Shown piece by piece: positions 12,701 to 27,700 of a stretch of 64,000 nucleotides of DNA. The position numbers and the translations under genes were made by a program. The DNA lies in contig CM069448.1 in assembly GCA_035610835.1 (NCBI GenBank), positions 27,243,905 to 27,307,904 on the forward strand, written 5' to 3'. This DNA is from Ophiura sarsii (taxonomy: Eukaryota; Echinodermata; Ophiuroidea; Amphilepidida; Ophiuridae). Each line of letters starts with the position of its first letter. The stretch's first letter is position 1. The notes under the pieces were generated by a model, which was not told the DNA's origin, made no database searches, and saw only the letters and a list, made by a program, of their open reading frames with translations.

Positions 12701-15700
12701 GTATGCCCAGTATCCGAATGGGTACTGTTAAAGTACCAAAGAAGGCCCCCCTCCCCCCCCCCCCAAAAAAAAAGGTTTGTTTGCCCAAACGAGGAAAAAA
12801 GCATAGTGGGTCGGTCGGTCGATTACCTTTTTAAATTTTTAAAAATATTTTTATTGCTATAGACGCTTTGGAGTTCTATTCTAATTAGAGAATAATGACT
12901 GCGTAACAACTGTTTTCGTAAATTTGTTTCTAAATCAGAGGTTTTTGTTCTGGTCTGAGGAATTGTCCCGAAGGGAAAAAGCCCCTGAGGGACAATTCCG
13001 AATGACCAGAACAACTACCAAATTTTGTCCACCTCTTCTTAGTTTTTGAAACAGTCCAAGTCGGGCCATCCTCTCATTAACATTTTTATCATTCAACCAA
13101 TCAGAAATAAGCTTTAATTGTGTTTCCTCATAACTCATTGAATATTCAGTTTAGGGGCGGGAAGGCTTTAATTTGATTGGTCGGTCAATGAGCAAAACAA
13201 TCTAACACTTTGGCGCAGTACTTTCGGGCAATTATTAGTAACCTGCGCTTGGCGTGCGCGTTCTCATCTAACGAAGTAATGAATGCTTAACCGACACTTA
13301 TAGAGAAGAAAACAACTATACAATTTTGTTTTCAATTACTTTAATGTCTTATACGTTTGTTCTAATAGCGCCATACCAAAAAAATGTGAAAGTCTAAAAT
13401 GTCAGCGAAAGCGTGTATGTTGAAAGCAAGGGTGACAGGCTTGCCGCCCGTAGTACAAACCCTCAGACCATGTTTGATGTCCTGTTTTTTGCTTGAATCT
13501 TGAATTTACACCTCCTTGGTGTTTACAAGGGAGGATATGGGTATAAATAATGTCTATGACTGTTTCTTCATCTATTTGGCAACTTCAGATAAAAATATCA
13601 TTTAAAACATACATTTTTCACCTTAAAAAATATCTGTAAAAAAACCCCCAAAACCCCAGGTTGAGATGTGATGGGTCAGTCGTGTTTGGGCAAACAAACC
13701 TTCTTTTCTTTTGCCTAGCTGCACAGTACCAGTAGCTGTGCGGCTATATTATATTGGTTGTATCGCGCAATACCTGAACAGGTACGGTACACAGGCAGCC
13801 GAGTAACCATGATAAGAAAATGGCTGTTTAATAATGAAACATACCAGGCAAGCTAGAGGTAGCGGAATAAAGCCCATCCGTCTGGAAACCACATCCGAGT
13901 GATCAGAAAACGCCTAAAAATGAGAAAGAGAAAAGTACATCAGTAAACGACATGCAAGTGATCAGAAAATGCCTGAAAATATGAGAGATAAAAATCATCA
14001 GTAAACTGTGTCGGAATATGCCTGAAGACAGGAGATTCAGTAAGGCCACACAAAAATCCATCATTAGTTTTAGGAAAGAAGAAAGATGCATGTTCAGCAT
14101 TCTTTAACCCCCTGAGAACTACCGGCCGATTGGTCAGAGAGATGGATACATCATTTATTGCACCAATCAGAGACATTGTTAAAATAATTGTATCCCTGAT
14201 AAAGATCGGGGTGAAATAGTTTAAAAGCTGTATCGTAATTGGTTATTCAATTGAGTATATCTTGTAATGAACCAATCAAAAGCGTTGTTAGATAGATAGG
14301 TAGTGCCCAGGGGGTTAAAATCTGTTTTCTTGTAGTATCTGTTTGTTTCCCTAAAATGTGATGCGATCTGTGAAAACCTGCCACATGGTGGCATTTTTCA
14401 TATTGGAGATATTTATATCATAAGAAAGCTAAAACTGTGCTGATTACAGAACTGTTTCGATCATTTTTCTACGATCACAACAAAAAAAGTTAATGATGAT
14501 TGTGATGTCAACAAAAGCTACAAAACAAAAAATCATGAAAACAGGCCAAAAAAGATACATAATTCAATATAATAACATTATAAGGTTAATAATGAAAGTG
14601 ACTTAAGTAAGTTTTTGAAGGTGAAATTTTGCGCCATTCGACGGGTTTTCACAGATCGCATCACAAATGGTTTTATTTTAAATCAACTGACCGACCGAGA
14701 TGTTGGCACTTACACAGCAACTCAACTTTATTTGAACAGCAAAATGTGTAAGTTAAACTTCCCCTATAAAATTGCCATGCGTTTATATTTTCAGAAAATG
14801 TGGGAATATTGCAATAACAAATACTAATTTGTATTCCAACCTTTTAAGTAGCGAAAATGAATAACTGTTAAAATTATTAAATAAAAACATCTAATCTGAA
14901 TTATATACACAAACAGAGGTCAGGCTTAGATATAGGCTCAAGGGCTATGTGCAGGTTCACTTTGATCAATTAATAATCAATTAACTAATTAATTAATTCT
15001 ATCATGAGATTATGTTTTAAATACTACAATAATCACTAATATTATTTCACTCTCCCAACCTACGTCCTTATTTTATGATTGGTCATTAAATATTAAAGGC
15101 TTCAGTTTAATTTAGCATGCATGTGGTACAAATTCAAGATCACCACACACTCATGCACACGCTATTGACGACTTGTAAAGACTTGATTGAATTAGGCTAA
15201 ATAAAAAATAAACATGTTTAGCATCCCTGTCTGCATCCTTTTTTTTGGTTCTGCTTATTATTTTGTCTTTATTTCAGTCATAACTTGTTTTAGTTTGATA
15301 TTTGTAACAGCTTTGCTTCTTTCATTTAAACAAGTTTTGTGGTGACCAACCCCTCAGAACCATGAAATAGATTTAAAGAGGCCTTCTCACTAACAAGGGT
15401 GATTTTGCACTTTAAAAGTAAAAAAGAAAGAAGTAAAAAGGCCTCCTCCTTCCTATTTTTGAAAAAGTCCAGGCGCTTAACATGGTGTTTTTTTACTTTG
15501 CCTATACACAGCTACACCTTGGAATATTCTACTTATTCCAAGGCTACACAGAACCAGCTAGCAACCAGCAGGCATATGCTACCAATCTAAATGGATCTAT
15601 TTACCACGCTTCGCTGACCCAGCAGAATGGCCTATTGTGGGCGTCTCATTTATATTTCATGACATCCACGGTACATGGGTAACCTACTCAGCGTATCAGT

Positions 15701-18700
15701 CATCCGTTGTATATGGTTTCCATGGTGATGAATATCGTTAGATTGTATGAATATGGATGGTTAATTTGAGATAAAAAATAAGACCAAATAAGGACAACAA
15801 ACAAGGCTTGTGACGAGAATTTCAGGAGGAATACTAAATGACTGGTAATAATTTTTTGAAAGAAGCCATATATATTAATATTTAATGTGACCTGATTTGC
15901 AAAGGCTTTGTGGTGGTGGTGGTGTGGGGTAGGGGGACATGTCCTTTCTGTGTTTAGTAACTGGGGCATGCAGTATGTTTTTAATATTGTACTTACATTT
16001 TTCTTGCGACTTATGACCATATCGTATGCTAGGTTAGCACGGTATTCCGTATATACCTACAGGTAACAAAAAAACACAAATATTTTATCGAGAAACATTC
16101 TAGTCAAACCTTGTCAGTTCTATGACATTGTTGGTAAATTGATAACTTTAATGAACAAATATACTTTTCAGGCGATGACAAAAACAATCCTGTTTTACTG
16201 CCATTTGTTTGGAATTGTTTTTGAAATTTTCTGAAAAATTGTAGAAAATTCACCAACGTTTTCACAAAATGTTTGAATAAAAAAACATAAATAAAAAAGT
16301 AATAAATGCCTGACCGACCGACCCTACATGAGAGGTCCGTGTGCCTGTAGAACAGGGTTTTTCCTGTTATTTTAGGCCCTTACAATTTATTTTATACAAT
16401 AAATATGTATGCAAAAACTGAAAAATACTTCTATGGTCAAATGCTGTCAAAACTGTGCCTCATCTCTGTTCAGGGGATGTTATTGTCGAAACCCAAAACT
16501 TTTTAAGTTCCAGGAGGGGTTAGCCTAACAACTGTGTCTGCATGTTTTCACACTTGAATTATCAGCATTTGTAGTGTTTGTAAAATTTCAACCCATTTTT
16601 TGCATTTGTTTACAACCTTCTTTGGTGATGGCATATTTGTTATTTTGTTAACTGGCATTGTGTTTTTTTTTATATTGAAGACAATGTTTGTGTGTGGATG
16701 TTTTTGTTAAGGATGTTTCTGGTTTTTTTGTTTATTTTTATTTTTGTTTGTTTATCTAACTGGTTGGTCTTAGCTGCGTAGACCCATGGTTGGGTCCTGA
16801 CTAGACCTTAACCGTGCTAATACTAGGATGTAAATCTGCGTCAGTATCAAATGAAATGTTGATGTATTGCTTGCAGCTGTTTTTGTTGTGGTTGTTTTGT
16901 TGCGGATATTTTTGTTGCACATGTTATTGTTGACCGCTGTTGTTGTTGTATAACGTTCCTGTTCTGTCAAAACCTTGTGTCCCCATCCGGCCCTTCAGCA
17001 TGTATAAAATACTACCTCCATTGTATAATCTTTGGGCAATCTGCTCTAAACATATTCAATGGCCTAAACACATCTATGGACACCTTATACCGTTAGTGCT
17101 CTTGCCCCTCAATATATATAAGGCAACACTTCATATGCACAACAGTTGGACAGTTTTATTTTATACATGTTGCAGGGCCGGAAAAACATACAAGGTTTTG
17201 ACAGAACAGCGTGGATAAGGGTAACTTACCTCCTCAGTTAGAGAATTAAATTTGGTAATGAAGCAATGCTTGACCCAATCTACTAGTACCTCGGCGCACA
17301 ATACTAAACCTACATCGGGTATCAGGTCCCAGAAATGATCTGAAAAGAAAAAACAAGAAAACAAAGATGGAAATGAGACTGCTGCCATCATTATAAGCCT
17401 GATATACACAGTGGCATAACTATGATGTGTGGCACCTGGATATCGGGTTGTGGCTCAACAATTGCCTTTAACAAGGATACAAATTGAATACATAAGTTCA
17501 CTGTTTCCTGAAAATGTTCTGCAGGTTTTTGAGAGAGTATTTTGTTGTATATAAAGAACATGAGAACAGTAGTCCCACAGACAGTGCTTCCACCCCTCAA
17601 AAAATAAATTCCTCAAATAGAATCACCAATTTATTGGAACTTGATTGGATTTCCTGAAATCTTTAAAATTGCTATATCCGTGCTTCTTCGGTTGTTTAAC
17701 AAATTGTATGGAGGTCTAAAGCATGGCAAGGATATATTGCATGTGAGATACTCCTGAATAAAAAAAATTAGGGGATAGGGTTGAATTGATTAATGAATGG
17801 TCTATATAGAGGGCGCTTATTATGTGTTCTGAAAAAGCAAAATAGACCAGGGGGTGATTGTCGACTAGGTTTAGCAACTGTTTAATATTATTACGGGTCA
17901 CCAAACATGAATGAAAAAAAGAATACAAGGGGAAAGATTGTTTTTACTTCTTTTAAGATATAAGTTGTCGCAAATTTTGAAATTTCCCCAGTTTTCCCAA
18001 ATTACCTGGAATTATTTCATTTCCCGAACATTTCCTGAAAAAACAACCACAATTTCCCCATTTCCTAGTAAGTGGAAACACTGCCAACAGACAATAACCC
18101 TAACCCTGCAGCATGGTTCTGGGAATGAAACTATCAGGGGAGAAAAATGGGTCAAATTAGGGGTGGGGGTTGAGAAACCGGCAAACTCATGCCGCCCCTA
18201 CCCTAATAAGCCAACGAGTCAGCTTGGAAAAATCTTAAGATTTTCATTCGTATATGATAGCTCGTCTAAGCGCATTACATGTAGGTGATAGACTGGGGAA
18301 GCAACCGCTACCAGCTCCTAGTAGAGAAGTATTTTGTGAGTGCTCAAGAATGTTAGGTTTAAAGGGGCATTGAGAGATTGCCTAGAAAAATGAAATTTGG
18401 AAAAAAAGAATTGTTTCAATAGATAAGGTACGTAGGAACCCTGAAGTGTTATGATTTATGGGAGAACGTTTGAATAATCGCGCTAGATTGAAATTTGATT
18501 GATGCCAGTTATGTGGTGAGTGATCATCGATGCGGATAACTTCAATGCGATTTACATCAAAATTACCAAATGGTGAAATGTTATGTGATAGACGGCGAAT
18601 TATGGTTAACGGTTTCAGATAGTAGTTAGTATATGCCTAAGTATTACATAGGTGCAAAAAAACCAGATAGTGATTAGAAATTAAGCTGGTGACTCTACAA

Positions 18701-21700
18701 AGAGCTCGGTAACACAAATGGGCAGGAGTTAAGCATTCAAATGAAAGTGACATTTGAATTAAGATCAAAGTTCATACATACAGAGAACAACATGAAAATA
18801 TCAAGAAAAAGAAAACAAATCTGGCAGTCATGTTAACAAGAAAGAACCTTTTAACAACAAACCCGGGTTTCACCAGATTTGCCCTCTAAAGCAAGGGCCT
18901 ATTGTTTTAGAGACGGATGTTCCGATCCCTTAAGCTTTTTTTTGCCCATCAACATATTTTGATATCAGAAGAAACCACATATTATTCTCATTATCTTTGT
19001 AAAATGTATGGCGTAAGATATGGTCCATACGTTATAGGCTAACATGCAGTGAATTACTACAAAAGGTGGTTAACCACCCAGTAGGTTTGTGTACAACTCA
19101 ATGGGCAAATTTCATGTCACCTTGTGCTTCTAAAATAAGAAACATTGGAGTTATGCAACTAAAGCTTTGGAATGCGACTATTTTAAATATCAGAAATAAT
19201 GTTTTGATACCATACCATATTTTAATTTTTTAACTTTAAATGTATATTATATGTGCTGCATGTGAATCATATACTGCATGTGAATCATATAGGCCTATGC
19301 ATGTATCATTTATAAGTCATACCTAAAATACATTCCAATACAATGAAATTCAAAATAGAAAAATAATAATCAACTAGTCATTACAATATCAATTTATTAG
19401 ATCAAATAGCCATTTTCTATTAACAATTCAGACCTAATCATCTCACAACCGTCTGACTCATTTAGAGTCATAGTGAGCGCATATAGAAGGCAGACAGGGA
19501 GATAAGATACAGGGTGTCCAAGATGATTTATACAGGGTTTGAAAAAATAATAAAAATATAAAAACAACATTACAGTCAAAGTCTAATGCTTGCAATATAA
19601 TGGGGGAGCATGTTTCATCTGCATCCGTGCCAATATGACATGACATTATAGCAAATAAGTGAAAACCTGTTTCTCACTTTTAGCGGATTTGAATTGTTAA
19701 ATCTCAAACCAAGCTTCCAAACTGCCGCTTAGGAAAGTATGATTAAATCACTCAAACAGAACAATTCCTAACATCATTCAAATATGGCTTCAGAAAACAT
19801 CACCAACAGTTGATATTTACTGATTTTGTAGTGGAAATCAAAAGAGGACACATAAAATTACCTGAATATCATTTAGATTGAGCTTTGTGCCCAACATGGT
19901 CAATGATTTTACAAGTTTAAAGAGATAATTCTGGACAAACTTGGAATCTACCATGTTTACAAATGAGTCCATAATTTTTGTCAGAAACGTCTAATTTTTA
20001 AGGGTCAAAATTCCTAAGAAAGCTAAATATATGTAGATATTAGAATCATAAGCATCTTGACCAATAACAATGATATTCATAGCTAAATTAATGCACCTTT
20101 CTCGGTATAAATCAATCTAGGACACCCTGTATAGCCTAAATATATATTTAATTAGTTGAAGTTGCTTTATGAGTACCAAGTGTGACGGTTACACCTCAAT
20201 GCACTGGCTAATCACAATTATTGCAATTGTTGCTTCGGAGTCACAATTATTACTCATGACTGCTATGAGTATACTCTTTTGAAGACAGTGCAGTCACTGG
20301 ATACAAATTGATTAATACAAGCAAACCTGTGAATTGAGGTTTTGAAATACATGTACTGACATGTACTGTTGCGGCAAAAGGGTGCAGTTGTCGGTAAATG
20401 CATTTTGAGATATTGGTGGATTTAGGCATAAAAAAACAAAGAAAATTAAGACAATTTCACTGTAATTTTTTATCATAAAATCAGACAGCAGTATCCAATC
20501 CAATCTTAACCACAAAAAGGGGCATTTTGATGGATTCAAAAAAAAATTGGTAATAAGATCTCGACTCTTTTCTCGAGTGACAACTGTACCCTTACAATTG
20601 TGGCTGTACACATTATATGAATGATACATAAAATTTGATGAATTTTCTAAAATTTTAAAATTAAAAAGAAATTCAAAAATGTGTAAAATAAAATCAATAC
20701 ATCTGTAAATTTTCTTTTTCTTATAATGATATATTAAAATTTAAGGTGAATCCAATGACAAAAAGGACAATCTAGGCCAAGCATGTGCAACCTTTTCTAC
20801 CACCCGGGCCTCATTGTGATTTTGAGATCCACTCACAGGCCGCAGTGACTTTCAAACATTCCAAAACACGTCCGGAGGAGGGTTAATAGGGGAGGGGAAG
20901 CTTAGGAAGAAAAATCCTCAGTCCATTGCTCATTGAAAACCCGCTTCTCTTCGTGTAATTTCCTCTTTTTACTCGCGGTTGCTGCTGCAAGCGCCATTTA
21001 AGCAGGGATTTTAACACACAATCACGCCTCGCGTTATATTGACTAAATGCAGCGCATCACCCTACAAATTATAAGTGAGCACACCACTAAATCAATCCGC
21101 CATTTGTGTAAACCTAGGGTATTCCGGTTAAAACGGGCTGCGTCAATGGGAATTTTGGGATTAGCTACGAAAATGTTGAACCCCCCCCCCCAAAAAAAAA
21201 AACACCTGACCAACCAACCCTACCTGAGAGGTTTATTTGGCAGTAGGACAGGGTTATTTGTCGGTCACCTTATCAAAAAAGTATCAATGGGATTGTTTTC
21301 TCCATAAAAGTCTTAATTAATTAATTAATTAATTTCAATAGTGAAATGATTTGTAATTGACTTGTTTTGCTACGGTTGACCACAAAATAATTGATTTGTT
21401 TGTGTATGTGTTTGTTTGTTTGTGAGTTGATTTTGTCTTTTGCATGAATTTAACAATTTAAAAAGATTTGTCAATAACATCCAGGTACTATACAATTAAC
21501 AATTTATGTAAATCTATCATGACATAAATATTAAGGCGTTGTGAATAATAATTACATAATAATATGAAAAATGAGAAAAAAATAATAAATAAGTCAAATT
21601 AAAAAAGAAAATATTAATTTGGCAAAACAGTATTCACTCCTTAACCTAGGACTGAACTTCTTATTATAACCTATGAATTTAATTATGAAAATATCATGAC

Positions 21701-24700
21701 TTAGTATAGCAACAACATTAATGACAAATGCAACATTTCTATGAAATAAATTATTAAAATATTACATATTCAATGTTGTACTCATATGGACATTGATTAC
21801 CACATAATAATAATATTGATGAAAATTCATCTAAGACAACAAGAAAAATAAAACCTATTCTATTATAAAATCTATCATAAAATCTATGGGCCAGACGGAC
21901 CCATTTTTTTTAAATTTTCAATTTTTCAATATTTTTTACAAAACCGTTTCGACAAATATTCAAAAAATTGTGAATTTTGTATAATCTTTAAAACAAAAAA
22001 TTCTTGTTTTTTGTTAAAATTCACCAAATGAGGTCTTTTTTTGTGTCATCTAAACGCAGTATATATTTTCATTTTACCAGCATCTCTTTACAACATTCAG
22101 CCCCTATTACAATTCAATGCTATTTTTACCCCAGTGGCAGTTTAAAAGCTAGTGCTTTGACCAGCCTTTGTCAATCAAATATGATCGATACTGTTGCCCT
22201 GTTGCCGTAGCAAAATTGCTGGGCCTTGACATTTAATTTGTATAGCTACCCATAAACAGGCATGAGAGTGAATTTTAATAAAAACAAAACAAATATTATA
22301 AATGAAAGAATAAATAAACCGGAGACTTGAGAAAAAGAAGAGAATGTGTGTGAAATTGGCCAAAATAAATAAAAATGAAATACAAATGCACATTTTTGGT
22401 GACAAACAATTAGCAAAATTGTTTGCTTCAAAAGGAGAATTCTTGTACCAGCATTAAAAATAGAACATGCTGTGTTTTGTCTTGCCATTTTGCTGTTGTA
22501 CTTTTTTACATTCTTTACCAGTTTAGGTTACGGTTTGAAGTAAGGATTAGGATTAAGGCAATACGGTATAACCCTATTAAAGTCTATCGAATATCCTATT
22601 ATTTACTCTTTCGCCCAGCTCAGCCGTAATAAAGACTTGTCCATTGTGCCCCCCTCCCCCTGTCCTGAATGAAAAACATGCATAAAACACTGTATTGCCT
22701 TCAGGGAACAACACCGTCTTTGCAGGTGAACTGCAGACCGGATGGCTCCTTTCCCTTTCATTCTATCTGCAGGCCCAACTTGTTGCTGCATTTTTACCTC
22801 TCTTCTTCTATAGCTACAAAATTATCGTATCTACAGGGTGTATCAAAATAAACGCCATCACTTTTTGACGTGAGCTGTGCGATTACAGCAAATCACATAT
22901 CGCCCTAAAACTTAGATATTCTGTTAGGGCACCTTCTTGGCTATCACATGGAAAAGGTCTAATCTTGTACTGAAAAGAGCAAACATTTTTAAAGTAACAC
23001 GTCCGCTGCTCGCAGGCATGACCTCATTAAATAGCGGCAAATTAGTAGCACTGTACTGCCAGCTCCTGCTACCTGCCCAATCATCCCAGCCTAAATGGTA
23101 ACAAAAATATGAAAGAAAATGGCTGAAGGTGCTTCCAGTGGTTCTTGACGCCCATGTCAATCCCCTCCCCATTGCCAGTGGTGGCACAAGTGGGGCATAG
23201 GCGGAATCCCCCCCCCCCCCCCACACACAGCATCTTACCCCCCACCCCAGGCAATTATGAAAATAATTGCAAAATAGCCTCCACAAGATATCCAATCCCC
23301 CCCTCCTAAAAAAACCACTGCCCATTGCTTCCTAGTATACTCGTCTAAATATGGTAAGGTTGGGATCAATCCAGCTATTTGGCACACTCACGCCTTTCTT
23401 GGCATATTCATTGGTCTCTATTGAAATTTGTCATCGACTGATTTGTGTGAGATGGGCGAGACATGAATATAGCAAGAATATCCTGTGCTTTTGAAAAAAT
23501 TCTATTTATTTTGTTAACATATTCACAGATGTCTTTACATGGGAAAATTATTTAATATACATTTTGCACAATTCTTACAATTTCATCTATAAAATTATGT
23601 GGATATGGAAAAAGAGGTTGATATTTTTATATTTTGCAAAAACACACCCTGTTATTCATAATAGTTCAACAGGTCTGGCTATAAATCAATATATTCAATC
23701 TTATTATTTATGCATTGCCTTTCATCAATAATAGCAACCAGGAATAGGGAGAATGCTCTAAGACTCCCTCCTAAAAAGTGAATATACCCGGTCATAAACA
23801 CTCATAGAATAATATTATTGCATAATATCAAATTAAATGAATAGAGGAAATACAGGAAGATAATTATGTTTTGCCTAGTATTTTGGATTGTTAAAGCAAG
23901 GGAATAGAGATTATTGTAGATATTCAATACTAGACTGATTGATGTGTATGGTGAATCACTCCCTCTATCATTAGGCTAATTGCATTGACTAAGTTGCTAT
24001 ACAAATAGCTCAAAATGAATTCTTATGTCAAGCGAGGGGGATAATCAGAAAAAAAAGGTTTGGTTTACATGATCTGAAAAAGGCAAAGTGCATAGTAGCA
24101 TTTAACAACAGTTCTTATATTAAACAGTACATTTATCTGTCCATTCGCCCGCCTGCCTGCCTGCCTGCCCACCCATCCATCCATCACTCGACCGACTGAT
24201 CAATCAATCATATGTTTATTTGAATGTTCGTTCCTTCTTTCTTTCTGACATCCATTTATTTTCATAAATAAGCAAAGATAGAAGAAATAGAAATAGACAG
24301 TTCTTAAATTGCGCTTTATGGTCCCAAAGTGCTTTTTTCACAATTATTATCGCTGCCATCATCATGAAATCAGTAGAATCATTTTGTTGCTATTGCTTAC
24401 TAGTACTTACGATATTTTCAGACATTAAGACCTCAAAAACAGTAACTCAGCAGTTATGAATACACACATATGTGGGATGTGAAAACACCCCTACATTAGT
24501 AATGGAACAAACTGAAGAGTGCATGTCAACTGTTTAAATATTGTTTGAATATGTATTAATATTATTTACTTAAGCCAATCAGCGCTGTGATGGTAAATAA
24601 CCATTGGCCAATCACAGCGCTGCACTGGTTGACTAGGGCGAGCGCGAACAGAAATTCGTTCTCTTCTCGTTTACATTTCAACCATGGCGGACGCGTCGTG

Positions 24701-27700
24701 ATAATTGTCTCCTCGTTCTCTTCGTTTTCATTTGTATTATTTGGAGCAACATATGATTTATAATAAAACTACCAACTATGGTGAAGAAAGCTACGTATTT
24801 GTGTTAAGAACTTTCATTATTCAATGTAAGAATTCTACTCTTACACATATTTCTAAATCGATTGGTCATTTTTAGCCGAGGAAAAGCTAATTCAATACAA
24901 CAATTTTACAATAGACTAAGTATTGTCCTCAGAAGGTTAAGCTATGTACTGTAGACAAAGAACTACGACACACAGCCAATTTGTAAACTTTACACACAAC
25001 TTTAATGATATGTGGGATGAGCTGGAGTAGTCAATATTATACCATGCTTTATACACCATGCATTAGAAAAGAATACACCATGCCTTAGTCAAGAATACAC
25101 CATGCTTTAGTCAACAAAAAATTGTAAGCCCATCCTACGTTAAGTAGGACGAGGATCTGGATCCGGACCACGATTTGGAAGGGATCGAGTTCCCCGAATG
25201 GAGCAACTCTAGCCTTCCACAAATTCACAGGCAAAACCATTGAAACGAGCATAACAAATATGGTCCAGACCCTTATCCCCCTAAAAAACTGCTCAACCCT
25301 TCACGCAAAAAACCTGCCAGTCATCGGCCGAGTCCGGCTCAGACCCAAGCCAGCAAAATCAGGTCTTATAATGCCTGAGCGACCCAATCAACTCCTCCAA
25401 TATGAATAACTGGGTGGGTTGGATGGGATTTTTACCATGCACCTATGACTACTCCAACAAGACATTGAAACCCCAAACCAAAAACAGCGCGAAATCACGC
25501 CAACTACTCGATACCACGCGCCACCTGATTGGACGAGCACTTGGCATGAATACTAATATGGCCAATCACAATTTAAGATAGGGAGACCAAGGCCACAGCT
25601 AACAACCACAATTGGTTTGAGTGCCGATGAGGACCGAGGCAGGGCAATTTCATTTAATGGCCATCCCCCCTCTGAAATTTCAAACCAAATGCAAAAAGCA
25701 AAGATCCAAAACAAGAGAACCTCATGAAGACAAAATCGCCTTTGAATAGATGGGACTAACAAAAGCCGGAAGTGCGTTGTTAGTAAGCTTTGAAAATGAA
25801 GAGTGCCCATATTCCTTCTTCAGTAACCGTTAATAATCTAAATTAATGTGACAAATCTATTACTTGGAAACCATCAGTTGAGGTTACACTGTTATGTCAA
25901 CAATTATTTTTGACTGCATGGCTATGCTCAATGTATGGATTACGACTTGTGGTATTATATTACAGTTTGTTCAGTTCCAAATTGGCAAGAAAATTTGTTT
26001 TTTATCTCTCCGCAAAAGTAATCAAATCACAGTGCACCATTTTATTGTTGATGCAAGAGTGATGCGCACCTACGCTCTTCTGTTTAATTCCCTGCTGTAT
26101 AAAGGAGACTCGCCAATTTGGATCTGACTGAACTATAGTACTTGATTTGTTTGGCACTTGAGACTATAATGCATGGGTTATCAGGGACAGAAACAACTGA
26201 TTCCAAACGTTTACAAATTTAAGCTGAAAACAAATAAATCACACAAATCAGTGACAACAGACAAATTCAGACTGATTTCTTCTACTTACCCAAGTTCCAT
26301 GAAAACTGCGCCATATTTCTCAGCAAAACAAAGAATAGTAGTACTACATTGTGATATCTTTCACGCACATCTGAAAAACAAACCCAGAACAAACAAAAAC
26401 AAAATAAGAATTATTACAATTTCTTTATGTATAACCTGTTTCCCCTCCTATTGGGAATCAAATTCAGTATAATATTCAAGAGAGGGCAGTATTCAATTTC
26501 TTTGCAATGGTGTATGTATACAAGGACCCGCAGTTTACATGTCAATGACTTTTTGCAACTTTTAAAGTTTGTCCTGATCTAGTTCTGGCTGATCAGAGGG
26601 CATATTTTTCCTAACAAATCAGTCAGTTTTATTGTTTATAAATTGCAGTATGTTAATAAAGATACCGAAGTTTAAGAATGGTATACTAGATCGATAGGCA
26701 CCTTTCGTCTCTTAAAAGTGGCTAAATGATCCGCACAATTTTGCTGTGTCATTCGTTTCCGTCACACTAAATGAATATCTGGTTTTCACTGTATAAGTAC
26801 AATCAGTACTGAGACCAATATACTATAAATATGTAGCTGAGATTCAAAGCTACAATTGTGGAACATTTCATAAGACTGACTTATGTAATAGCAAAGTTAT
26901 GAGATGTGAAGGTAGAACTCATTGAATGACCCTCATAAGCTACACCAAGCATGTGCAACCTTTTCTACCACTCGGGCCTCATTGTTATTTTGAGATCCAT
27001 TCATGGGCCGCAGTGATGTCAAACATTCCAAAACACGTCCGCAGAAGGGGTAATAGGGGAGGTGAAGCTTAGGTATCGTAACGCCGCATTAGATTGTAGC
27101 AGGAAATAGACACCATACAAATGAGGCATAGAGATGCTCATTGAATACCCGCTTCTCTTCGTGTAATTTCCTCTTTTTACTCGCTGTTGTTACTGCAAGC
27201 CCAATTTTAACCAGGGATTTTAACATGCAATCACTCCTCGAGTTATAATATTTACTAAATGCAGCGCGTCACCTACTAATTATAAGGGAGCACACCACTA
27301 AATAAATCCGCCATTTGTGTAACCTAGGGAGTTCCGGTTAAAACGGGCCGCATCAATGGGAATTTTGGGATTGCTTCGCGGGCCGCATGTGGCCTGCAGG
27401 CTGCACACGCTTGAGCTACATGCTATGGGAAATATTTTCTTTTTAGTACTGGTTTGACATATTAATCCACTCCACTCCAAGCTTAAAGAGTAACGGTCCA
27501 TTCATACTTGCGTGGTTGTACATTCGGCTGACGTCGCCGAATATAAGTTGAGATTGCTTCAACTCGTGCGTCGATATCCGTCGACGTCAGGTGATGCGCA
27601 ACAAAAGATGTATGAACGGACCTTTATAGAATGATGGGGGGGGGGGGGGGGGGGGGGGGGGGGGAGAGAACTCAGTAGGAAAATAGTGTGCCACATTTCC

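Larger units (their letters stand above)
13914..15996 (-). other. TAPT1 intron 10
   Basis: Holds the duplicated acceptor region next to exon 11 and the TIR element at 14356-14665. Otherwise AT-rich unique-looking DNA with several short A/T runs and no coding signal. Confidence 0.75.
17340..26289 (-). other. TAPT1 intron 8 (about 9 kb)
   Basis: Largest intron. Holds a mariner-like element (19510-20129), a broken hAT MITE (20778-21170), a C/A-run GGTCGG-type module (21180-21260), possible ACAGGGTGT-ended element (22835-23654), a CpG-rich promoter-like patch (24550-24760) and a CTATAGTT MITE (25962-26141). The remainder is AT-rich with no exon-like segment recognised. Confidence 0.75.
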
